Source of the DNA: Planctomycetota bacterium
Lineage (GTDB): Bacteria; Planctomycetota; Planctomycetia; Pirellulales; Pirellulaceae
Assembly: GCA_026692905.1 (NCBI GenBank)
Contig: JAPLNL010000112.1
Coordinates: 1-64,000 of the forward strand
DNA: 64,000 bases
Direction: 5' to 3'
Part shown: in pieces, positions 26,372-35,356 of the stretch
Numbering within the stretch: the first letter of the stretch is position 1
How the letters are laid out: every line of letters starts with the position of its first letter
Notes under the pieces: model-generated
Database searches by the model: none
Told to the model about the DNA's origin: nothing
The model's input: the letters and a program-made list of their open reading frames with translations, nothing else
Made by a program: the position numbers and the translations under genes

Positions 26372-28309
26372 CTATTCTTTTCTATCCCGAAATCCAATTG
26401 ACCAACCCTCTGGATATTTTGAATCGAAGAGGGTTTTGTCGTATAGGATTCGTCGAGTATCGGCGATCTCGCCTTTTTCTTCAGGTAGCAACGCGGGCAC
26501 GTCGGATGGGACCACGACGCAAAGCGATTTGCTTTCTTCGATAGACTTCCGCAACTTAGATAGCTCAGTGGATGAAAACATGAATGGCCACAATGTTGCA
26601 TTCGCATTGGTTAATGGCTTTAATCCGGTCCAAAAATAGAACCGGTTAATGGTATGCCCATCAAATACGAGATGGCTCGCTCCCGATTCGATGATCCCTT
26701 GAACAAGTTGTTGCTCCATGGCTGCCTCTTCAGGTCGGACATGAATCCATTCGCTGCCACGCAGCCCAAGGGAAGTTCCAGAAATCCATTTTCGCGTCGA
26801 AACAATAGACGATAACATTCCCGTAACGATTGCTCCGATCAAAAGAAACCGAGCATAATATGTCCACTGAATCACTTCTCTGGAAGCACTCTCGGATTTG
26901 CGTGACATCGTCACCGTCATAGCCTGTATCGAATCACTTACCACAACGCCAATGGTCAACCAGCCAGCAAGTGAACCAAGCATCAGTTGGGTGCCTGCAA
27001 TCGGATATGCGATCCATGGCCCGAGTACTGTCAATCCAGCCAACATGACACGCCCCCGCATCATTCTGCGTCGAAAGATCAAGAGCCCAGGTGAAAAACA
27101 CGGACCGATGATTGCCAACCACTCCCCACCTTCCTGGCAGTTGTCGTTTAAGGGAAACATCGCGTTTCCAGCCGTTTTTGCAATGGCGAACGCGAAACAG
27201 ACCAAGCCAGCGGTGCCCAGCCAGCGTTGACTACGGTAACATGCAGCTACGACCAGAGCACTGAGTAGAGTCACTGCACTCAATGGGATTGGTTGAAAAA
27301 AGTACTTCGCATGTGCATGATGTTGCCCGATGATCCCCCACACCAACATCGACCATGAAGTTCCGTGAAGTCGCGCCCAAAGCGCGATCAAAAATGTGAA
27401 TAGCAAGCCGGATGTGATGGTGCAAGTCAACGGATGGAATCCTTGGAACGCCGGAGTCATCCCGTTGTTTACATGGTTGATTTCAAGGGCTTTCGTTTTT
27501 AAGCCCAGACGTTGTGACACTCGCTTTCTGGAAACGAGCAGAGCAAGGACGATCCAAGAAACAAGCATTCCAATGGGGTACACAATCCCAACCCCGCCGA
27601 GGTTGGCTTTCAGCATGGTTGCCCCTACGGCTAACGTGGCTAAGGCCCAAACCGCGAACACGATCGGTCTGCGAAATAGATTTCTGTCTGGTATTGCGAT
27701 GCAAGCGGCCAATAAGAGTGATTCGGTCATGACAAATCCAACGTTCAATTTGCACATTCCGCAAATGGCCGCGCAACAGCCTGCCATCCACCATCGCCTA
27801 GGTGAACTCGAGCATAGCAACGCAAGCCCCAGCATAGTCATCAACAGGGCAATTTCCTGAGGGTGACCAGGCTCGAGAGCGAATCGACCCAAATGGATCG
27901 CAACCATGCAACTCGTCGTCAAAGACAGCCATCGATGCCCGCTCAACTTCATCATGATGCCCATGGTCAATAGCACCGGCACAATCCAAAGCAAGGCGGT
28001 TTTCAATCGTACCGCATGATGTGTCAACGGTAACCCGAGTACACTATGCAAAGGTGAGGTGAGCAGATAGTACGCGGGCCCGTATTGGGTATAGGTTTCT
28101 TCGTAAAGTGGATGATTCTCCGAAAACGATTTGAGGGTCATCATGACGTACCCCTCGTCGTCATAGGGAGCCAGCGTAGTCAGCAATAGCGGTATGGCGA
28201 TCATCAGACTAAAACCAACCAGGAAAATATTCTGCAATCCCTGTTGCTGCCTCCAAGCAAGCAGCAACAGGCGAGGGATCGACTTGCTCGCTCGTAAATC
28301 GGACCTCAT
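26372..28309 (-). CDS. GT-C-type membrane glycosyltransferase
   Basis: 645 residues with roughly a dozen membrane helices. The first external loop has APYDDEGYVM, matching the acidic pair of GT-C transferases that use polyprenyl-phosphate sugars, followed by YTQYGPAYYLL. A soluble C-terminal part of about 120 residues follows. The GT2 gene upstream makes the kind of lipid-linked sugar that such enzymes use, and both genes overlap by ATGA. Acceptor unknown. Confidence 0.75.
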   Translation of the reverse strand: MRSDLRASKSIPRLLLLAWRQQQGLQNIFLVGFSLMIAIPLLLTTLAPYDDEGYVMMTLKSFSENHPLYEETYTQYGPAYYLLTSPLHSVLGLPLTHHAVRLKTALLWIVPVLLTMGIMMKLSGHRWLSLTTSCMVAIHLGRFALEPGHPQEIALLMTMLGLALLCSSSPRRWWMAGCCAAICGMCKLNVGFVMTESLLLAACIAIPDRNLFRRPIVFAVWALATLAVGATMLKANLGGVGIVYPIGMLVSWIVLALLVSRKRVSQRLGLKTKALEINHVNNGMTPAFQGFHPLTCTITSGLLFTFLIALWARLHGTSWSMLVWGIIGQHHAHAKYFFQPIPLSAVTLLSALVVAACYRSQRWLGTAGLVCFAFAIAKTAGNAMFPLNDNCQEGGEWLAIIGPCFSPGLLIFRRRMMRGRVMLAGLTVLGPWIAYPIAGTQLMLGSLAGWLTIGVVVSDSIQAMTVTMSRKSESASREVIQWTYYARFLLIGAIVTGMLSSIVSTRKWISGTSLGLRGSEWIHVRPEEAAMEQQLVQGIIESGASHLVFDGHTINRFYFWTGLKPLTNANATLWPFMFSSTELSKLRKSIEESKSLCVVVPSDVPALLPEEKGEIADTRRILYDKTLFDSKYPEGWSIGFRDRKE

Positions 28310-29409
28310 AGTCCTACCCAGCGGCTGGTTTCACGATCGGATGAGTCAGTTCGGACAGGAGTGTGCTCGCCGATATTCGCCGCACTAAGCTCTCTTTTCA
28401 AATCCTCGATCTGTTTGAGCAATAGCGATTCGGTATCGTGTTGGAGCAGCTCGTTTTGCTGTCGTTGCGCGTTCACACTTCTGGCGACAATGTAAATCGG
28501 TCTGTTTCGTACTTGATCATAGATGCGAGCGATGTACTCGCCCAGGATAGCGATTCCGAGTGACTGAATGGCGCCGAAGAACGCGATAGCGCTTGTCGTG
28601 CTTGCCCAGCCTGGTATGGCGAGACCGGTAACAATCTTGTGGAATATGGCAAAGGCGATGCAGCCCGCGGACACGCATGCGGAGATGGCAGCCAGTACAT
28701 AGAACACGTGGAGCGGCACTCGCGAAAAACTAAACAACGCCGTCTTGGCTAACGAAATCAATCCCTTAAGTCGCACTCTAGGTTGGTCGTCATGGCGTGC
28801 GAATCGCTCGACCAGGAGGGCTTTCTGGCGGTAGCCTACCCAACTACGAAGCCCGGGGAAGTAGCGATCGTTTTCGCTGAGTAAGCGAATTTGGTCAACG
28901 ACAGCTCGATCAATTAATCCGAAATTGCCCGCATCCTTTGGAATGCGAATCGATGCGACAGAGGATAAAACACGATAGAATGCGTTGAAAAGAGAGCGCT
29001 TGATTAGGCTCTCCTTGCGACCAAATCGGACAGCATAGACCACATCATCTCCATCGAGCCAATGATCAATCATTTTCGGAATTGCGTCCGGCGCATCTTG
29101 GCCATCGCTATCCATGACGATAACCGCATCTCCCCTCGCAAAGCAGACACCGGCGTGAACAGCCGCTTGGTGACCAAAGTTGCGAGCCAAATGCAAGACA
29201 TGGATCCGAGTATCCTTGTGTGCCAGATCGTCCATGATCTGCCCGCTTGCATCCGTCGAGCCATCGTTGACCAGAACAATGCTCCAACACACGCGAGACA
29301 TGTCGAGTGCGTTGGAGATTTGTTTAATCAGTTGGTGCAATATTTTTTCTTCATTGAGCACCGGCAACACAACGCTCACTGTGGAACAGCTTCGGCCACG
29401 GTTCGTCAT
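28306..29409 (-). CDS. GT2 glycosyltransferase, DPM/GtrB type
   Basis: Transfers a sugar from a nucleotide donor to a polyprenyl phosphate. The GT-A core shows VVLPVLNEEKILHQLI, VLVNDGSTDASG and MDSDGQDAPDAIPKM, followed by two C-terminal membrane helices and a coiled tail. The ATG at 29409 overlaps the methyltransferase stop as ATGA; a longer frame would run inside that gene. 367 residues fits the family plus a tail. It supplies the GT-C enzyme downstream. Confidence 0.88.
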   Translation of the reverse strand: MTNRGRSCSTVSVVLPVLNEEKILHQLIKQISNALDMSRVCWSIVLVNDGSTDASGQIMDDLAHKDTRIHVLHLARNFGHQAAVHAGVCFARGDAVIVMDSDGQDAPDAIPKMIDHWLDGDDVVYAVRFGRKESLIKRSLFNAFYRVLSSVASIRIPKDAGNFGLIDRAVVDQIRLLSENDRYFPGLRSWVGYRQKALLVERFARHDDQPRVRLKGLISLAKTALFSFSRVPLHVFYVLAAISACVSAGCIAFAIFHKIVTGLAIPGWASTTSAIAFFGAIQSLGIAILGEYIARIYDQVRNRPIYIVARSVNAQRQQNELLQHDTESLLLKQIEDLKRELSAANIGEHTPVRTDSSDRETSRWVGL

Positions 29410-30197
29410 TTGGTGATTACTCCTACCAATGAGAGTCCACACGGCATTCCGATTACCGGCCCAACTTTTCGTTCGATTGCCGCTGCGCTTAATAGTGCGC
29501 TGTTCATCAATCGGCTCACACGAGGGAATTCGGTGCCGCGATGGGACGGACGAAGCCGGCGAATGATTCGCAACACGATAGCTGCCGGCAGGGTAAACGC
29601 ATTCCAATGCCGGAGCATCTCCAATTTGAGGCCCGCTTGTTTCACTTGGTCCTGCATCATGGCTCGCGTGTAGCGTCGAAAATGCCCGAGCCGTTTATCC
29701 CAGTCCGAGAAAAGCCAAGGGTAAGCTGGTACGGTAAAGAAGATTTTGCCATTCGGCGTGAGGCTTCGTGCTGCATGTTCCAGAGCGACCACCGGGTCCG
29801 CCAAATGCTCTAAGACATCCAGCAAAACGACAGCGCCAGCGGAGTTCGCCCGGACTGGCCAGGGGTGATGAAGATCATGAACAGAAACGTTTTCAATCCC
29901 CTGTTCCTTTGCGAAAGCAATAGATTCATCAAGGCAATCCAATCCTTGAACTGTGTATCCGATCGACTTCCATCGGCATAGGTTTCCTGCCGCTCCGATT
30001 CCACCCTCTACCAACAAGCTGGGAGGAGGAACCTGCGATTGGAGCATACCGGTGATCATTTGACGTTTTGCAACATGCCACCAATAGCTACTCTCAAGTG
30101 TACCAAGCTCGTATAGATGAGAAATTTCCATGGTTCGCAACCTAGCTTGAATGAATACCAGCCGTTCTTGTCTGCGAATCATTACCGAAGATTGCAT
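29406..30197 (-). CDS. Class I SAM-dependent methyltransferase
   Basis: The fold shows LLVEGGIGAAGN (SAM loop), YTVQGLDCLDESIAFA, then VVLLDVLEHLADPVVAL and GKIFFTVPAYPWLFSDWD, the pattern of methyltransferases next to polyprenyl-linked sugar genes. The opening LYELGTLESSYWWHVAKRQM is the family start, so the methionine at 30131 is an alternative to the ATG at 30197. First gene of a four-gene operon to 24716. Confidence 0.82.
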   Translation of the reverse strand: MQSSVMIRRQERLVFIQARLRTMEISHLYELGTLESSYWWHVAKRQMITGMLQSQVPPPSLLVEGGIGAAGNLCRWKSIGYTVQGLDCLDESIAFAKEQGIENVSVHDLHHPWPVRANSAGAVVLLDVLEHLADPVVALEHAARSLTPNGKIFFTVPAYPWLFSDWDKRLGHFRRYTRAMMQDQVKQAGLKLEMLRHWNAFTLPAAIVLRIIRRLRPSHRGTEFPRVSRLMNSALLSAAAIERKVGPVIGMPCGLSLVGVITK

Positions 30198-30292
30198 GTA
30201 CCGCTTGAGAGAAGGCCGGAGAAGCTTGCCTAAATGTTAAATAGTACGTAGAGCTAAACAGGTTTGACGATTTTTAGGAATACATGAGTTGA

Positions 30293-30319
30293 TAAGCCCC
30301 CATGAGAAGCCGGGGCTAA
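30293..30319. repeat. Short variant of palindromic repeat C
   Basis: AGCCCC (30295-30300) and GGGGCT (30312-30317) flank 11 bases; the flanking letters match the larger repeat at 45023-45084. It lies after the activator gene stop. No T run follows, so terminator function is doubtful. Confidence 0.5.
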
Positions 30320-30354
30320 CGACCAATGTCATTATTCATGTGGCGTCTTACTTA

Positions 30355-31728
30355 CTAAAAGGAATGATGGCCGTCCATCTTTTCGAGCATACGATAGAGG
30401 CTTCTGCGGGCGATGCCGAGTTCTCTTGCGGCTTTTGCTTTGTTGCCGTGATTGCGCTTCAAAACCTCGGTGATATGCAAATGCGATAGTGATTCCAATG
30501 GAATCGAATCGCCAATAGAAATCGTAGAGGTGGAGGCAACGAAGTTTCCGGTGCACGCAGTATGATTCAACTCCTGAGGAAGGTTCTCCAACGTTATCAT
30601 GCAATCGTCAGCCAAGATCTTGGCGCGCTCCAATGCATTGATCAGTTGTCGCACGTTTCCCGGCCATGGGCTGTTTTGAAACAATTCATTCACGCCGGGC
30701 CCAAGCTTCCATCGATCGCCAAGGAAATGGTGAATCAGAAGAGGAATGTCCCCTGGCCGCTCACGAAGCGGCGGGATTTTGATCGACAAAACATTAACGC
30801 GATAGTAGAGATCTTCGCGAAACCGGCCCGCGGCAACTTCTTTACCAAGGTCTCTGTTCGTCGCTGCAATCAATCGCACCTTAACCCGTCTCTCTTTGAC
30901 CGAGCCGATACGACGCATTGAACCATCTTCTAGCACTCGGAGTAATTTGGCTTGAAGCCCGCCTGCCAATTCACCAAATTCGTCGATAAAAAGTGTTCCA
31001 CCGTCGGCAATTTCGAATAGGCCCGGCTTAGCATCTGAGGCTCCGGTGAATGCACCTTTTTCATGCCCGAACAGCTCGCTTTCTAGGAGCGATTCGGGTA
31101 ACGCTGCACAATTGATAACGACAAGTGGCCGGCTAGCTAATGTGCTCTGCTCGTGAATCGCTCGCGCGACTAGCTCTTTCCCGGTTCCGCTTTCGCCCAA
31201 AATGAGTACGGGCTTGTCGCTTGGCGCAATGCGCTCGATCAATCGCTTGACCTCCGTGATGCCGGGCGAAGTTCCAATAAGTGGTTTCGTAGAGTTGGTT
31301 TGTGCTAACTGCCGCTTCAGATGTTTATTTTCCCTTTCTATTTTTCCGGTCCTGGCGGCATTGCGAATGAGCGTATCCAAATCATCCAATCCAAATGGCT
31401 TTGAAAGATAATCCACAGCCCCGTGCTTCATCGCTTCAACGGCCGACGCAATACTTCCCCCGCCTGTCAGCATGATGATGCGAAGCTCGTCGTCTTCAGC
31501 ATGCAGTCGCTTGAGCAACTCAAGGCCGTTCATCCCTGGCATGTTTTGGTCGATTACTGCCACGTGAAAATGCTGAGACGATTGTACCGCGATCGCTTGC
31601 TCGGCATTGGCAGCAGCCGAAACACGGTAGCCTTGACGCTGGAAGAAACGGCAGGCAGGCTCGAGAAAATCCGGCTCATCGTCTACCAGAAGTAGGTCGA
31701 TCGGTTCGGTCAATGCAGCGATTGCCAT
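30355..31728 (-). CDS. NtrC-type sigma54-dependent response regulator
   Basis: Phosphorylation-controlled activator of RNA polymerase with sigma54. Order: receiver (LLLVDDEPD, phospho-acceptor D60 in AVIDQNMPG, lysine in YLSKPFG), AAA+ core (LGESGTGKE, the sigma54 contact GAFTGA in [33 protein letters not shown]), and a Fis-type helix-turn-helix ([20 protein letters not shown]). The ATG at 31728 gives a normal 457 residues; longer frames upstream are not family-like. It is divergent from the cbb3 operon, whose promoter is of sigma54 type, and is the best candidate partner of the FixL-like kinase at the operon end. Confidence 0.93.
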   Translation of the reverse strand: MAIAALTEPIDLLLVDDEPDFLEPACRFFQRQGYRVSAAANAEQAIAVQSSQHFHVAVIDQNMPGMNGLELLKRLHAEDDELRIIMLTGGGSIASAVEAMKHGAVDYLSKPFGLDDLDTLIRNAARTGKIERENKHLKRQLAQTNSTKPLIGTSPGITEVKRLIERIAPSDKPVLILGESGTGKELVARAIHEQSTLASRPLVVINCAALPESLLESELFGHEKGAFTGASDAKPGLFEIADGGTLFIDEFGELAGGLQAKLLRVLEDGSMRRIGSVKERRVKVRLIAATNRDLGKEVAAGRFREDLYYRVNVLSIKIPPLRERPGDIPLLIHHFLGDRWKLGPGVNELFQNSPWPGNVRQLINALERAKILADDCMITLENLPQELNHTACTGNFVASTSTISIGDSIPLESLSHLHITEVLKRNHGNKAKAARELGIARRSLYRMLEKMDGHHSF

Positions 31729-31901
31729 AGTGTTTGGTGGGTGGAGATGGTTTAGTGTACGGAAGGGTGGTAAGAGCAAGCATCGACAAAACGCAAACCG
31801 AATGCCGTTTCGTAAACATAGTTGTTTTGCAGCGAAATTCCCTTCTACGGTTATTTTACCACGCCGCAGCGCGTCATAGCGACACACTTCACACGAAACG
31901 T

Positions 31902-31911
31902 GCACATGTGC
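31902..31911. promoter_or_regulatory. Candidate enhancer palindrome upstream of ccoNO
   Basis: GCACATGTGC is a perfect 10-bp palindrome about 165 bases upstream of the -24 element, a usual distance for activators of the NtrC type. CACATGTG occurs again inside the promoter (32072-32079). The link to the activator is inference. The rest of 31729-32060 shows no supported gene. Confidence 0.35.
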
Positions 31912-32068
31912 CCCTACTTCAGTTGGATTGTACGAAATAGATTTGGACAGCGACAATTTGCCATTTTCGCAGAATCGATCCGCTTGGGTTGAAAAAGCCC
32001 GACGGAAAGTCCCCAACTGGCTTTCGCCCTCCGAGAATCTGGATCGCAAAATCTACGTATTTATGGAT

Positions 32069-32084
32069 TGGCACATGTGTTGCG
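32069..32084 (+). promoter_or_regulatory. Sigma54 (-24/-12) promoter of the cbb3 operon
   Basis: TGGCAC at 32069-32074 and TTGCG at 32080-32084, with exactly ten bases between the GG (32070-32071) and the GC (32082-32083), as the sigma54 consensus requires. Transcription would start near 32095, leaving about 83 bases to the ATG at 32178. This also rules out translation of the apparent coding sequence upstream of 32095. Confidence 0.8.
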
Positions 32085-32177
32085 TTAGTGGGCTCCGCCA
32101 TAGGACGATGGCGATTGGATCCGTTTCAGGAACTGGCCAGTCAACGTTTAGGAAAAACAGCAACAGACGGCGAAAAA

Positions 32178-34523
32178 ATGAAAGAAGTATCAGTCGCTTC
32201 CGCGAACGCGAGTCGACAAGCTACCAACGGATTGCAATCCGCGGTCATGGAATCGTTCAGTTATAACGACGGTATCGTTAGGATGTTTGTGACCGCGACC
32301 ATTCTTTGGGGGCTGGTTGGAACACTCGCTGGCGTGCTTGTTGCAACCCTGCTCGTTTTGCCGAACCTTTTCAGCGGCTTCAACCCAAATATAACAGCTC
32401 TGCTTTCGTTTGGTAGACTTCGTCCTGTCCATACCAACGCGGCCATCTTTGCCTTTGCCGGCAACGCCATCTTTGCTGCTATCTACTACAGCACTCAACG
32501 ATTGTGCAAGTGTAGGATGTGGAGCAGTACGTTGGGCTTGCTCCATTTCTGGGGTTGGCAAGCGATCATCGTTGCAGCAGCGATAACGTTACCACTGGGG
32601 ATCACTCAAGGTAAAGAGTACGCGGAGCTGGAATGGCCCATCGATTTGGCTATCGCGGTAGTATGGCTCGGGTTCTTCGGCGGAAATTTCTTTATGACCC
32701 TTTGGAAGCGACGTGAGCGGCACATGTACGTCGCGCTTTGGTTCTACATTGCCACCATCGTCACGGTCACTGTCCTGCATGTGTTCAATAACTTGGTGGT
32801 TCCTGTGGGGCTCGGCAAAAGCTACTCGGTCTATGCAGGAGTTCAAGACGCATTGATGCAATGGTGGTATGGCCACAATGCGGTTGCATTCTTCTTGACG
32901 ACCCCTTTTCTTGGTTTGATGTACTACTTCCTGCCTAAAGCAGCTGAGCGGCCTGTATTCAGTTACAAACTTAGTATCATTCACTTTTGGTCATTGGTTT
33001 TTCTTTATATTTGGGCGGGTCCACACCACCTTCACTACACTGCTCTACCCGAGTGGGCTTGTACGTTTGGGATGCTTTTTAGCGTGATGCTTTGGATGCC
33101 GTCATGGGGTGGGATGATCAATGGATTGCTGACATTGCGAGGTGCATGGAACAAGGTAACGTCGGACCCGGTTCTTAAATTTTTCGTGGTCGGTATTACC
33201 TTCTATGGAATGTCCACCTTTGAGGGGCCGTTGCTTTCGGTAAAAAGCGTCAACGCTCTTTCGCACTATACCGATTGGACGATCGCACATGTCCACTCCG
33301 GTGCGCTCGGCTGGAATGGGTTTATGACATTTGGAATGATCTACTGGTTGCTACCAAGATTGTACCAAACCAGGCTTTGGAGCAAGAAAATGGCGGAGTG
33401 GCACTTTTGGCTTGGTACCATCGGCATCCTGCTATACATCGTTCCCATTTATGCAGCAGGTATAACCCAGGGACTCATGTGGCGTGCAATGGACGATCTA
33501 GGACGAATGCAATATCCTAATTTCGTGGAAACGGTGCAGTCGATTATTCCGTTCTGGTGGGCGCGAGTGCTGGGAGGGGGGGTGTATGTCGTGGGAGTGG
33601 TGCTGCTCGCGATAAACGCTATCGCAACTTGGATGAGCCGACCGAGCAAGTATGAGGTGCCTGTCTATACAGCGGCACGACTCGAGCGACGATATCAAGA
33701 TGCCCCCGTTCCACCCAGCAAGTTGGCTGGAGCCCCCGTTTTGGAAGCGGCGGTTGCTATCGATCGAGTGACAAAAATGGATTGGCACCGACGCTGGGAA
33801 AGATTGCCGCTGCTGTTCACCGTGCTAACGACAGCAGCCGTCATCGTCGCAAGCTTGTTTGAGATCATTCCTACGTTTTTGATCCGAAGCAACGTTCCAA
33901 CGATTGCGAGCGTCAAACCGTACACTCCACTTGAACTTGCAGGACGGGACATCTATGTCAGCGAAGGCTGTTACAACTGCCATTCGCAAATGATTCGGCC
34001 GATGATTGCCGAAACGCAACGATATGGTGAGTATAGCAAAGCAGGTGAGTTCGTCTACGATCGACCGTTCCAATGGGGCTCTCGTCGAATCGGACCGGAT
34101 TTGGCTCGAGAAGGCGGACGTCAAAGCAGTTTCTGGCATTGGGAGCATTTCAACAATCCAGCTCAGCGCTCCCCTGGTTCGGTAATGCCAAGCTACGGCC
34201 ACTTGCTCGTCCAACGATTGAATTTTGGTGAGATCCAAAAGCGAATACATGCAGCGCACTTCTTAGGTGCTCCGTATGACCAAGAGCTCACTGACGCCGA
34301 AGCGATGGCGCGGACACAAGCTGAGGTCGTCGCGGCTGAAATCATCGCACAAGGAGGCACGGTATCTTTCGAAGGCAAATTGATCAAGGAATCGACGGCG
34401 ATTGCACTGATCGCATATATGCAACGCATGGGCAAGGACTTGTACCGAGTCGACACGCCAGTGCCGCCACTCGCGGAACCTGTACCGGACAAGGCACCCG
34501 AAACCGCACCCATGCCTCGATAA
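32178..34523 (+). CDS. ccoNO: Fused cbb3 oxidase subunits I and II (CcoN-CcoO)
   Basis: Catalytic core of a high-affinity cytochrome c oxidase that reduces O2 at low oxygen. The CcoN part has the haem and copper ligands in RPVHTNAAIFAF, GHNAVAFFLTTPFLG, GPHHLHYTALPEW and HVHSGALGWNG, with twelve-helix spacing. After a linker with one membrane helix comes the CcoO part with CYNCHSQMIRP (C598, C601, H602). The 781-residue fusion replaces two separate genes. A TTG-initiated frame from 31989 would start before the sigma54 promoter, so I use the ATG at 32178. Confidence 0.93.
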   Translation: MKEVSVASANASRQATNGLQSAVMESFSYNDGIVRMFVTATILWGLVGTLAGVLVATLLVLPNLFSGFNPNITALLSFGRLRPVHTNAAIFAFAGNAIFAAIYYSTQRLCKCRMWSSTLGLLHFWGWQAIIVAAAITLPLGITQGKEYAELEWPIDLAIAVVWLGFFGGNFFMTLWKRRERHMYVALWFYIATIVTVTVLHVFNNLVVPVGLGKSYSVYAGVQDALMQWWYGHNAVAFFLTTPFLGLMYYFLPKAAERPVFSYKLSIIHFWSLVFLYIWAGPHHLHYTALPEWACTFGMLFSVMLWMPSWGGMINGLLTLRGAWNKVTSDPVLKFFVVGITFYGMSTFEGPLLSVKSVNALSHYTDWTIAHVHSGALGWNGFMTFGMIYWLLPRLYQTRLWSKKMAEWHFWLGTIGILLYIVPIYAAGITQGLMWRAMDDLGRMQYPNFVETVQSIIPFWWARVLGGGVYVVGVVLLAINAIATWMSRPSKYEVPVYTAARLERRYQDAPVPPSKLAGAPVLEAAVAIDRVTKMDWHRRWERLPLLFTVLTTAAVIVASLFEIIPTFLIRSNVPTIASVKPYTPLELAGRDIYVSEGCYNCHSQMIRPMIAETQRYGEYSKAGEFVYDRPFQWGSRRIGPDLAREGGRQSSFWHWEHFNNPAQRSPGSVMPSYGHLLVQRLNFGEIQKRIHAAHFLGAPYDQELTDAEAMARTQAEVVAAEIIAQGGTVSFEGKLIKESTAIALIAYMQRMGKDLYRVDTPVPPLAEPVPDKAPETAPMPR

Positions 34524-34580
34524 CGTGGATCTTGCCAAAGCACGCCAAACAAAACAATACTTTAAGCTTGAAAGAGTGAA

Positions 34581-34769
34581 ATGCTAAAAGACGTGATTTG
34601 TAAGTTAGATTACTCGAATTTCGAGGAGATCGCGTTGGTGATTTTCGGATGTTGTTTCGTCGCGATCGTGTGGGGAGCAACTCGATTGAAACGAGAATCG
34701 ACCGATCGTTTCAGCAGTATTCCAATCGAAGACTCCGTTGTCGATCCATGGAAGGGGAGCGAATCATGA
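34581..34769 (+). CDS. ccoQ: CcoQ-like small subunit
   Basis: 62 residues with one membrane helix (IALVIFGCCFVAIVWGATRL) and a hydrophilic tail ending in DPWKGSES. Size, topology and place between ccoNO and ccoP fit CcoQ/FixQ, which stabilises the oxidase. The stop overlaps the ccoP start as ATGA. Confidence 0.75.
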   Translation: MLKDVICKLDYSNFEEIALVIFGCCFVAIVWGATRLKRESTDRFSSIPIEDSVVDPWKGSES

Positions 34770-35356
34770 GCACGCAAGTACCAAGCCACGATGAAGTTGC
34801 GTTAGGGCACAGCTACGACGGTATTCAAGAATACGATAACCCGCTGCCCGGTTGGTGGAAGTGGACGTTCTGGGGGACTATTGTTTTTACTCCGTTGTAC
34901 ATCATGTATTTTCACAGCGGTGCAACAGGTCGTTCCGTTGAAGAGCAATATCAGGCGAGTGCGACTGAGAATACGAGAAAGCAATATGCGGAGATCGGCG
35001 ATTTGGCGAGCGATCAGCCGACCATGGTCAAGTACATGCAGGAACCCAAATGGGTTGGCGTGGGGCAATCGATTTTCAAAGCAAATTGTGTTTCATGCCA
35101 TGGGGCCGACGGCGGCGGCAATGTCGGGCCCAACTTGTGCGACGAGAACTTCAAGCACATCAAGACACTTCCTGACATATTGAAGGTCATCCATGATGGC
35201 GTTGCTGGTGGCGCGATGCCCGCTTGGGGCAAGCGTTTTTCGCACAAGAATGATGTGGTCTTGGTTTCGGTTTATGTTGCCAGTTTGCGTGGCGCGAAAC
35301 CGGCGGTGGCGAAAGCTCCCGATGGCGGCCCGATTCCCCCATGGCCAAGCGAATAA
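34766..35356 (+). CDS. ccoP: cbb3 oxidase subunit III (CcoP), single-haem form
   Basis: Membrane-anchored cytochrome c that feeds electrons into the oxidase. The N-terminus has YDNPLPGWWKWTFWGTIVF, the typical CcoP helix. Only one CxxCH is seen (CVSCHG, C108-C111-H112), with a later methionine in GGAMPAWGKRF as probable axial ligand. Classical CcoP has two haems, so this 196-residue form is shortened. A longer upstream frame runs through ccoQ and is rejected. The stop overlaps the next ATG (TAATG). Confidence 0.9.
   Translation: MSTQVPSHDEVALGHSYDGIQEYDNPLPGWWKWTFWGTIVFTPLYIMYFHSGATGRSVEEQYQASATENTRKQYAEIGDLASDQPTMVKYMQEPKWVGVGQSIFKANCVSCHGADGGGNVGPNLCDENFKHIKTLPDILKVIHDGVAGGAMPAWGKRFSHKNDVVLVSVYVASLRGAKPAVAKAPDGGPIPPWPSE

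Noticed and set aside
31928-32177. Apparent coding sequence upstream of ccoNO, with a possible frameshift between DSDNLPFSQNRSAWVEKARR and a membrane-like stretch
   Set aside because: The composition looks protein-like, but a sigma54 promoter lies inside it and no start signals are present. At most a fossil.
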